DNA from: Chrysaora quinquecirrha
Taxonomy: Eukaryota > Cnidaria > Scyphozoa > Semaeostomeae > Pelagiidae
DNA: 64,000 bases
Direction: 5' to 3'
NCBI GenBank assembly: GCA_014526335.1
Contig: JACTAT010000007.1
Location: 1,091,865 to 1,155,864, forward strand
Each line of letters begins with the position of its first letter. Positions within the stretch are counted from its first letter, which is position 1. Made by a program: the position numbers and the translations under genes. The notes under the pieces were generated by a model. It ran no database searches. It was not told where the DNA came from and was given only the letters and a program-made list of their open reading frames with translations. Positions 12,701 to 24,700 of the stretch are shown here, piece by piece.

Positions 12701-15700
12701 CATTGCTGTGTTATCGAATGAAGATGCATTGATGATGTTTTCATATGTCTGCATAATCTCTGCAATCTAAAAAGAAAAAGCTGCCAAAGTATAGGAGATA
12801 TTAATTAAAAATTACTATTCTATATACTTGGTGTGGTAAGTACACTACACACTACACACTGTAGTGGGCCTTTGATTGATGGGGTGGAAATGAGATCATA
12901 ACAAGCAACAATACCTCAAGCATAGTAACCCAGCACTATTGTGCATCTACCACACAAAGGGGATGTGGCGTCGTGGTGTAATCCAGCTGACTCTTGGTGT
13001 CAGAAGTTCAGTGTGGTCAGGGTTCGAGCCCAGCCACAGTAGCGTCACGGCCAGGGTCGAGGTCTCGATTACTTAACCTACTACTTAGATCCTAGCGAGT
13101 GGCGCTAAAACACCATTTCGCCTTCATCTTCACATGAAGCCAGCAAAAACCCATCACAGAAGTGCCTATAAACAAAGTAGTGTGCAAAAAGTTCGCTAGC
13201 GCAATGTACCTCTTCTGGAGTTTTGTCTTCTTCTTCTTCCGATTCCTCTTCTTCTTCTATGGCAGCAAAAACCAGTTTTGAAGGTGAAGGAGGTAGCACT
13301 GCAGTACCAGCTATCTGCTGCTTCACCAAGTTTGCTATTGACTGAGCCACATTCGTCTTCAGCAGATCATTAAACAGCTTCCCATCACGTGTCAGATCAG
13401 ACATGAGATTCAACACGATATCTTGAGCCTTGCGGTCGAGGACACTACCTAGCATAAGCAATATCCCACTTGTCATATTCTCTTTAAACTTGACTATTTC
13501 ATCATGGACGCCAGAAGAGATGTTCATTACAGAAGTCGCTTGCATCATGTTATCTAAAAAAAATAAATTGAATGCAGTCGTCATATCGATAATTGCCAAA
13601 GCTGTTAATATAGAATGTTATTATCAACCTCGTCCCCAGGCCCCAAATCGAATTTCTACGAATCTCAACCGTCAAATCGATTTGGACACTGGTACCGGCC
13701 ACAAAAATCTGCCATAATACTGGCAAATTTGGCTTAGGCATAAAAACATGATAAAGATTCTGAAAGCAGATGTTCATAGAAAGGAAATGCAAAGAATTTC
13801 ATTGATAACTGCAAGGCAAGATACAATAGCTCATGTAGCATCATTTTTGGTTTTTATAGATGTTTTTACATAGTTTTCGGCCTATTTTGGTGTGAAATTT
13901 TGAAGAAACTGTGACGTCACTTAAAAAATCTATTGTTTGAACAACCAATCAAATTGCGAATAGACAAGGCCGATACCAGGGTCGAATATGGACAGCGGAG
14001 TTTCACGTAGAGGGCTATTCACTCTGGGGACGAGGTTGTGTTATTATAAGTTGTTTCTAATGCATTAAACTGAAGCGAATTAAACTATGTTTTTTGTCTC
14101 AATATTACAGTTTTAGTAACAGAGTCCTTAACTACAGTTGTACCGGTCAGTATAGTTGTTTGCGGGCAAACTTAAGCATTACAAAACTTATTACTTTAAC
14201 TTTGGAGGGTGGGTGGTGATTTAGGAACATTGTGACGAAATGTACCCTAAAACGAAACTCTCACTACAGTCAAACGAAATATTCACTCAAACGAAATATT
14301 CACTAAAATGTCAATCCTTCGTCTTTCGTTGTTCCAGAGTATTTCTCATTTAACGTGCAAAGAACACGGAGCCAGAGAAAGAGACTATTGTTACGTTTTT
14401 ACCATGCCAACTAAACTAAATAAAATTATGTTAAAAAATTTGGTCAAAAGTGCTTAGGTCTTAAAATCACTTGAGTTAATAGCTAATGAAAGGCCTCGAT
14501 TAACATTAGGCCGGCATTTGCCCCTACTGTCCCCGTTCTCTTCTATTGTTTTCTAGAGATTTTTGTCTCTTATCTTAAAGCATCAATAGTATATAGCCGA
14601 GTGGTCAAGGCATTCGGCTAACGATCGTGAAATCGTGGGTTCGAATCTCGTCGGGACCACTTTCCATAAGCCTACAGTCAATTCAGCTGTTCATCCTTTC
14701 GAGGTCGGTAAATGAGAGCCCAGGGTATTCGTTCTAGAATACCCTTTCTGGAGCACAAGCTGCAGGTCCACGTCAGCTGCATAGCTGCCAGAACCCCAAC
14801 CTGTTTTAACGATAAATATTGCTTGCTCGCTTGCTTGCTTGCCTTACAAGTCAAGATGCTTTAAAACAGGCCCTGAATTTAATGACAAGGTACATTTAAT
14901 ATATTAGAATGCATGCAGTACCTGAATGTCCGGCTTGATTGAGCACGTTGACAGTGGATGAGATCTGACCAATTACAGAAGACAAGTCATTGGCTAAGAA
15001 AGCTGTTTCGATCTTGCTTGCCAGACCTGTAACTGAAGCTACGCTGATCTCCGTCGGTGGTAGAACACGTACGTAATGCATGGCCCGCGTTGTGGCTCCG
15101 GATTTATCAGACACATCAACGAACAGAGGCAACGTGTAATTGGTTTGGGGCTGTCCAGCTGGTAGAAACGTTGTGAGCTCGTTATCTACACTTGCACTGC
15201 CAAGAAACGCATCTTCACCATTCGGTTTGATATAACCAAAGTTATATTTCAACGAATCGTCGTCTTGATCGTCGATCCATCCACCTAAGGCTTGCAGTCG
15301 GAATTCCGTATCCAAAGCAATACCTGCCAAAGAAGAAAAACACAAATTTGACACTGATTCCCTTTCGGTATTTTCACAATAGAAAGGTAATAAATAGGGG
15401 GGGTGGCATTCTAAGAAGCGGGGATTGCTTTTGAATAATAGTCAGAGTCAAGATCCTTGTTTCATCAGTGTTTCGGAACCAGTCCACATCAAAACCAAAA
15501 GGCTGGTTTCGGGTAGACAGAACAACTTCGTTTTCTCATTTGAATTCTTCATTTAGGGTGCGTTCTTTTGAAGCCCTTTTTTGATTCTACGAAGACGTGG
15601 AACGAAGGCAAAACAAAAAGAACTCATTGATTCGGTCTTTCAAGCAAATTTCAAGTTTTAAGAAGTATCTAGCATTTTCAAATCATTGACTATGTTCAAA

Positions 15701-18700
15701 TTGCTGTCGCTGCAGACTTTGAAAATCCACGCAATAAATCAAAATATTAATCCAACAGTACACAAATCTTGAAAAAAATCTTAAAAAGTTGGCCTCGCCT
15801 CTTCTCCCGTCTATTTAACACGAAAATCAAGAACAAAGACAATTTTTGTTGCCTCTAAAGGCCCATTTCCACTTCGTTCGCATTCGCTGTTCGCTAGCCA
15901 TCAAAAAAAGGCGAACGCGAAGCGATTTTGATTTTCGCTGCAAGTCAAACTTAAGTTTTAGAAAAAGTTTCACGTTGTTTATCACCTAAAATTGATAACG
16001 AAGGCTGTATTCTGTTCGCAAGCGAGCGGCAAAGTTCAAAATCGCTAGCGAACAGCAAATGCGAACGAAGTGGAAATGGGCCTTAAGCAATGAAAGCAAA
16101 TTGCTTTAAAATTTCAGAATGTTGGCTCCATTTGGCCACCCGCCCAAACGTATTAGGGAAGGTGCTCGCTGTTAACGCAGAGAAACGAATCAAAAAGCAT
16201 TCTCATTCTTAAGAAGCAAGCTATTAATTTTTCGACACATACAGTATGTGGAAACGAACCCACATAAGAAATTTCCACAGAAATCCAAGGCCCTTCAATC
16301 AAAACCACTCCTTGATACGAATGTTGGCAGAAATGATGCTACGTTTGCCACCCATTTCCCAACCGTAGTCAACATGCAAAAAGAAGTTCAGCAAAATGTT
16401 GGGTCTATAGTGTTGGTGACGTTTGCTCAAGCCTTAAAAGGAGTGGCATATTGTAGAAAGGGGTTTTCTTCACATCTTTGCTTAAAAAAAGGCTTTATGG
16501 AGAGACGATGTGAATAAAGGGGATTCAGTAGAGCTGTCAGGGTACTTAATCTGTGGCTAAACTAGGAGAGATGTCATACTTGACATTGTATTCAGCGTAT
16601 CTTCCAAGGTGGCTAAACATGCAAGTGACACGCAAGCAACATGTCCCCGACGCCCGGAGACAAAAAATGTTTCTGTTGTCCTCCAGAAATATTTGCATGT
16701 CTCTCGCTACAGATTTCGTCGCAAGCTACAAAGTTTCCGAGTTGGCTAAACTGGGAGACATCGAGGGGACATGTCAGAAGCAACATGTCCGCTAGTTTAA
16801 CCAGACCTTTAATGTCTTCATACCTTGGGAGATATCCGTCGTGAATGTGCCAAGTGCTGGAGGACCGTTAACTGAAATAACTGTCTCAGCAAAACCAATT
16901 CCATCCGCATTACTAGACTGAAGTTTGAATTTATACGACGCTCCGTTTTCAAGGATGTTCGGGTTAATAACAAGCACAAACCACGTTGTTCCACGGCGTC
17001 TGATCGTCCTGCGAACGGCTCTGCGAGTGACTCCGGGCTCCGTCAAATTCACATAGCTGAAGCCTTCAAAAATAAGTAATAACAGTTAAAATAAACAACA
17101 AATCAATACTATCCATCCTAGTGTTCGCTATTCATGATAGATGTATATAAATATGTATGGTGCTGAAGAAAGCACAACATAGCCGAAACACAAAAAGTCA
17201 AACAGACGGAGAGCCTTGGGCTCGGCGATTTCATTGAGCTCTATAGCTCAGTGGAAACGTCGTAGCTCTCTGGTCATGCAGTCCTGGCTCGAATCCCAAC
17301 TATTGTGGTATGCCACTTGTGGAAAAATCCAACAAATCAGTCATATTTACTACAATCAAAATCCAAGGATGGGGCAAGATCCCCTAACATGTTGGTTTGA
17401 AATTGTAAACATTATGGTTTGTAATCTTAAACATTATCGATGTTTCCTGCGGACGTCAAACATTGGACGGGAGTAAGAGGGGGTGACGAAAAATTGATGA
17501 GGAAAATTTTACCTGCTTAGAAAATATTACATAGGCCTTGGCAAAACGATCAAAAATTACTGATTAAACATTTTAAATTCGTTTTACAACAAATGTTTGA
17601 CCGTTTGGCCATGTCCAAAAACATTGCTTGACAAGCGGAAGTAACAAAATTTGTGGTGTGACATTTTTGAAAAGGTTAAAAAACATTTTTTGCTTGACGC
17701 ACCGAAAAGTGTTGGACGAGCAATGTTTTTGGCGTGGCCAAACGGTCAAACATTCTGCTTTACAAGCAAATTTAAAATGTTGGACAAACAATGTTTGACC
17801 GTTTGACCACGCCCAAAATCATAGCTTAATAAGAAAAAGTAACAAAATTTGTGGTGTGACGTTTTTTGAAAAAGTTCAAAAACATTTTTTGCTTGACGCA
17901 CACAAAAAGTATTTTAGCAATGTTTTTGGACGTGGCCAAATGGTCAAAAATTCTACTTGACAAGCAAGTCCCAAAATTTGAACAAAAAATGTTTGATCTT
18001 TGACTAAGGCTTTAGCTTACTTACCAGCCTCTTCCACGCACTCCCACCAAACAGCAGTATTACGGGTTGCAGTCTTAACATATCCTTTAATCACTGTTTT
18101 CCTGTTGGCGTTTGCCTTGGAATTTCTCTGAGGCCTTATGAACACAAGAGGTGGTGATCCTGGATTGATTTTTATTTTAATCGTCCTTGATGTAGATCTC
18201 AATCCTTTATTGTACGTGAATACAAATGTGTATCTAAAAAGAAGAAGTTATCTAACAGGGTGCTGTCCGTACTTATACTGTTTTCACATGCACACCTTTA
18301 AACCAGTTTTATTTAAACCAGGTTAGATTTCCACCAATCAAATCGATTAGAATCCCTGGACTGACCAATCAGAACGTAACATTTGTTAAACTGGTTTAAT
18401 TTAAACCGGCTTAACCTGCAGTGTGAATGCGGTATTACAAGAAATCTCAAGAAATTTCTACTTCTCAAGACCATTTACCCAGAATTCTCTGTACAGGCAC
18501 AGCGACTATAAAGCCCAGGGAGCCCGAAGAACGGGAGGGGAAACGATGCATAGAGCTGCAATTTGGTGCTCTCTCCACATTTTTATTATGGCGGACCACC
18601 AAGACATAAGTGCCACTTCAACAAGGGTAAAATAGACATAATTAAAACTTAGTACCGAATTGAGTAACAATAATGTCATTCTCCTTTGCAAAGGATTTCT

Positions 18701-21700
18701 TGACCAAGTAAATGTATCATTTAATTCACAGTTTGATTTCTTACATGATTATGTGTGTTTTTGTTTCCGATGACTGTCAGCCCTTCGACCGGCCTAAATT
18801 TGAATTTTTTTCATATCAAGAAAGAAACAAACTGCAGAGGTTCTGTTTGTTTTCCGCCTGGCAAATGTCAGAATGACAAAATTTGACACTCTTGAGATTC
18901 CAACTATCTTCGGGGAATAAAAGCCAGAACTTCCCCTTCAGCCCTTCCCCTCCCGCCCATCGGGCTCTCTGATAAGACAAGTCTCCACTAAGCGAAATTC
19001 TTCGCGGAAGGGGAAGCTTTCGTTAAAGCAAGCAATTGAAAAGCAATTGAAAAACTAGATGGAGGACACATCAGATAACTCACAACACAGAATAGGGAAT
19101 TAGAGAGTTAACGTACGTACGAAACTCCCTATTCTGTGTCCACAATGTACTTACGTTTCATTTGAAACCAGAGTGCCCGGTGTCAAAATTACTCGCTTTG
19201 CAGGCGGTATCATCAGCCGGACCATTCGTTCGGTATTATTGAGATCCGGAACAAAACATGGATCCGATGAAGAACTATAGCATTCCCAAGAAAACGACTC
19301 CGGAGTAAGAGTGTCTCGATCCGGGTCATACGAGCGTGTGGCATCGAGGATGACATCTGAGTTAGATCCTGAAAGAATAGACAACAACAGTTTAATACCC
19401 TGGCAATTTGAAAAACAACAGGCTGCTTGTAAGTAAGCAAGCCGGTCGACTGCAGTCGGGGTTGACAATAAGGCGCCTCTTTCTATAGCTGCTAGCCGTG
19501 GCACCACTGTTATCCCTGATCTAAAGACCACTAACCGTTGTTCTTGCCATTTTGTGCTAGATGCTAAGTATAGAGGCAATGAGTACCACTTTTGAGACTT
19601 TGTTATGCTCAGCCTTGGCTTAAAACCAAGACTTCACGACGCATGGATCAGCATTCTGCAACCAGGCCACACAACACCTATAGCCTATACACGTTTTTTT
19701 ATAAAGAACCTAGCTCAAGGCCTAGTTCTTAAAGTTCCTTATTTTTTTACCTCTTTTGAGACGATTGTAGTTCCAAAAGTTCCTTAATAGTTCCTTAATT
19801 TTAACTGTACATACAGTTTAATGACTACTGTACAGAGACATTGAATGTAAGGAAAGCTCGAAACTACTCAAGGAAACAATTAATACATGCGCAAAGTACA
19901 ATTTATGTGATTTTCGACTGCAAATGAATGGAACGGGCTTTCTAATTCTTGATTGTTTGAAGTGATAAAAATATTCAACAATGAAAAGTTTCTTAGTGAT
20001 TTTCTCTTTAGTGGTATAAGTTCTTGAAATTTCCGGGCCTTCTACGTGTAGATTCCTTATAAAGTGGTTCCTTAGAAAAAAAGCGTGTAACTGAAATTGT
20101 GAACGTGAGAGACAGACAGAAACTATTGATTAACCCCCTTCACGCTGTGTCCCGCGAGTTGATTGGCATTCAAAACACAATACGAATTCATCCTCACTTT
20201 CTAATACACGGTGCATTAGTTAGATAAAGTCGATTGTTTCGGTCTGTTTCTGACGGTTATACTCACAAGAATGTCAGACGAAAAAGCTTTCAAGTATGAC
20301 TAAAGATGTTTTTGCTCTTGCTTGCAATTTTGAAGTCTTGAAGTACAACTCAAAGGCTTTTATGTCATAAATACTGAATATACAAGCCATACCTATTACT
20401 CTGTTGCTTCCACCTTTAATCTTGGCTACCAAAGGTGAGCTATCCACTGTAACTTCAACAGACGCGCTTGAAAAGACAGTTGGGTCCTCGAACATGTTTG
20501 CAGTGAATGTGAACACATACGTACTCCCACCCTGTAATGTTTTGCGTGGTATAAAAAGCCTCGGCGTGTTCTTCGATCTAGCGTCAAGGGTGATAAGAGG
20601 CGATGATACTTCCCACTGATAAGCGATAAATGATTTACTGAACTGTCGCAGGCACGGTGATTGTCTGGCGTAACCGCGAAGTACCAAATTCCTAAATGAT
20701 TTGACAGTACGCTTCGAGCCTAAAACAACAAAATTGAAGAAAATAAGGCGGCGTGAAATTATTTAAAGCTAAGAGCAAAGGGCTGCCTTCAGTGTTTTTA
20801 ATCGGGTTTTTAATTATGTCAAAGAAAGCAAGTTTTTGAGGGGATGGAAAACACCTCTGGGATAGATAAGATAAAAAAAACCCAGTAGGACTAGGGTCCA
20901 AGTTCTATGGCAGAGATAAATTACTTACTGAACATGATTACTTTACAAGACAAACCAATGATTATATTGTAAAAAAGCCGACAGCATTGGGGAGATACAA
21001 CAATTAAATCAAAAGGGCCAAATTATGGAATGCTTTACCACAAACAATCAAGGACATCAGAAACAGTAAAAAATATAGCTCCGCAATCAAGCTGCATATG
21101 CTATCAAAATACTAATAATCTTATTGTAATTCTAATTTTTCAATTTACTAGTTGAGTTGTATTAGAAAAAGAATAAATAAATTGAATTATCTTCATTATA
21201 AATTATATTATATATTTTTTTATTACTTGTAGTTAGGCCTAAAATGGTCCAGGCCAGATAAGCCCTGCTTTTCCCGGCTCGTATGGGATAACTATCATTG
21301 CAATTTGTATGTATTTGTATGTTAGTTATATCCTGTAAATAATTTTGAATTGAATTGAATAGAATTGAATAATGATCCAAGAGTCATATTCTCTTCAATC
21401 GCTCGCATCTCTTAATCCGTACAATCAGCATTGCTACCAACTAGATTTTACACTGCATTGTAGAAATTAATCAACACTCTTACCTCCAATGATCTTTACG
21501 GTGGGTAGATCAGCATTGACCCTTTCCACGACTAAACTGGTTTGGTTGCTTGTCTGTCCAACTGAGTTCGTTACATTAACTAAAAATTCATAACCGAGAT
21601 ATCTGGATGGACTGCTGAGTTGAATTCTTGGTGCTCGTATAAATATTTGATGACTATGCGGTTCAAGGCCAGCCAGGTACTGTTGAGTTGAGGCAATATC

Positions 21701-24700
21701 ATCCGTTTCATTCTGCGTCAGAGTCGATCTGTCAACTCCACTGGCGAAATCCACACGCCATTCAATCCTGGATTTGCGTCTTCCAGTGTTACCCGTTACC
21801 CCCGCTTTGATTCTCAGTGATTCACAGGTTCCAAGTGTAGTTTGACCATAGAGATGAACGATTGGTGGGTCTGAGTGGACGGGGGATTGCACTGTGATTG
21901 TTCTGTTTTCTGATGCTACAATCTTTTGGTTTCTAACATGCAGTGCTCCTGTATTGAACACCAGTACGTCCCCTGCTTCTAGATTGGCCTCTAAACCAAG
22001 CCTAATGATCATCTGATTCAGGCTTTTGAGATAACAGCGAGATCTTTTGCCAAACTTGCCAGCAACATCAGCTCTGAAAATCCTCAAGCAGTCAGTTGTA
22101 TGGATGCGTAAATTGGTATCGAACGTGATCAATACCAAATCAAGTTTATCGCTGAACTGCGCCAGTATTGGCAATGGTGTTGGTGCATATACCTCTATTG
22201 TGAGCCATGAGCTCGACGGGATGCTCCGCAGGGCATTAGGCGTGCCATCCTCTCTCGCTGCAATTACAGTTGCTCGTAAATGTATTGAGTAGGAAAAGCG
22301 AGGCAGTGGGCACTTTGCTGTCATCCGATTGAAGGTAGGAGCTTGTATTATTATCGGAAGGTTATTGCTGGGCATAAGTACACAGAATGCTACATCTAGA
22401 AACGAAAAAATAAACAGCATTAGCGTTTGTGTGGGTGTCGTAATATCCCTGGGGGTTTAAAAAGGTGAAAGTGAAGGACACACAGGTGTGTTTAACGCAA
22501 GTCGCAAGGATTTCAGAAGAACTATAACGAGACCTCGACCTGGATGTGCAGCAACTGTGTGACTGGGGCTGGAACCCCGATCTCAATAAGCATTTAATAC
22601 ATGATATCTGGATTAAATCACAAAGCCAAAGCAATTTCAAAGACTCGGCAGTTGCATAGAGAGATCCTGCAATATCATTACTGACAGCTAATGATTGACA
22701 AAGCCAATGCTGTCCAAGGCTTAAATCTCGTTTGACTTTCCGGCTATGTTGAGCCTTCTTCAGCACCATACATAATTATATATATTTGTCACGAATGACG
22801 AACACCAGTGTCCTTTTTGTCACCAGTGGCATACCACAATAGCATTGGATTCGAACCTGGACTGCATGACAAGAGAGCAAACGACGTTTTCCCTGAGTTA
22901 TTGACTCGGGAGGGGGGATATCTTAGCCTAGTTATGGACGAGGAAGTGCAATTTTAGTTCAAAATTTGGACCCATAATTCTGCAAACCTAATAAAACTTG
23001 TGACCCATAACCCCGCAAACATGATGAATTGTATGCCCATAATTTCGCAAGGCAAGGAACATTTCCAGACACAACAAAATCATCTGATGAAAAGAAAGTA
23101 ATGTTTAAAAGGTAACCTTGCTTATAGTCCATAAAGTTATCAGTTCTGACTGACATTCATTTTGTAAATGCTTAGCTTGCCTCCTAATAGCTCTAAATGG
23201 TACCCATAATTTCGCAAGTACTTCTAAAAATGATACTGATAATTCCGCACTTTTCAGAAAAAAGGTACCCCTAAATAATGGCACGTTCCCGTACCTCAAA
23301 CCCTTACCTTAATGACACAAGTGAAAAATGTATCCTATTGTTTGCAATTCATAACAAATATAAAAGTAAAGTAAAGTTGCCGTTTTTGAGTCTACTACTA
23401 GCCTGGGGCTACTCATTCGACTTTACACTTTACCCCTGGTCTGGATGCATATAGCATATAGCAGGGTGCAGCCACACACGGCGCTCATAACTACCGAGCA
23501 GGAACCCATTTATAGAGCCCCTGCGCCCTGAGTCGCCACCTTGAAGCGAAACGTAAAATAATTCGCGTAGCGAAATAAATTTGACAACGAAACTTACGAT
23601 AAGGTTATTCTCCAATGCATAATAACCTTTAGCATTAAACTTAACATATAGTTTGTGAGTGAATCATGTCAAAATTTTATCCCAAAGACGTTGCACTCAA
23701 AACGGCCTAAATTCTTTCGATGCACCATGAGTCGACACCAATGGCGAAAGCGGCAAAATCATTTGTGCTCCACCGCAGAGGAATGATTACTCTGCGTAAA
23801 AACGCGGCAGTTGGCCTGAATCACGTTTGCGTGATAGGGTGTCGACTCAAGGTACACTTTTGTAAACCCGACTGGGCCTCGAAAAAAGTTCAGTTTTACA
23901 ATGGTTACACAAAATAACAACTGATGCTTTTGAAATTATCAAAGCAGAGGTATGTAACAACTTATCCAAGAAGAAAATTTAATGTACAGTCAACCAAATC
24001 AAAAGATTTTCACGAAAGGAAAAGTGTTTGAAAAAATAAATTTGGAAAATGGCAGACAACTTACCGTAACTTTTCCGGTGGTTTTCAAAAAACTTGTTTT
24101 ATATCAATAAATGTACAGTTTTCGACGATAATAATTATAAAATTGTAAAAACATGGTAAGAAGTAACTATTTGTTTCATTTTTTAATTCAAGTTTCCTAA
24201 ACAAAGAGGGATTTGAAGCGGAATCAAAGTACATAATTTTTTTCCTAATTATTGCTGGTGGCGACTCAGGGCGCAGGGGCTCTACACCTGTGTAGAGAGA
24301 GGCACATTTGTGTTAACAACTTGCCCAAAGTTGTTATCTCTGCAATCACAAGTGGAAAGACCGTGGCTCGAACCCACAACATTCTCGTTGTGAGCCAAGC
24401 ACGCTAACCACTGCGCCAAAGAAACCACAAATATATGCAACAAGTAAAGCACATTCAATTACCGGTTTGATCAAATCCTTCTCCAGTGATAGTAACGTTT
24501 GCTGCTGTATTAATCGGAATTCTGCTGACACTAAGACCATTTATTCTGATGCTTGATTTGGAATAGAATCTCAACGTGGATGGTGAGCTTTCGTGTGTGA
24601 TACCGTTGCCGTCAAATGTGCATTTCAAGATATAGATACCAGGGCTTGCTGACGGCGTCGTTATTCTGAATTTGATTCTGTTTCTTGAAGCTAGAAAATA

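Noticed and set aside
13210..13553. Reading exon 22 through to the stop at 13105
   Set aside because: Reading on gives no GPS or membrane helix, whereas the donor at 13209 joins exon 23 in frame and restores them.
24344..24428. Possible functional tRNA on the minus strand
   Set aside because: The T-arm pairs, but the acceptor and anticodon stems do not, so it was listed as a SINE or pseudogene.
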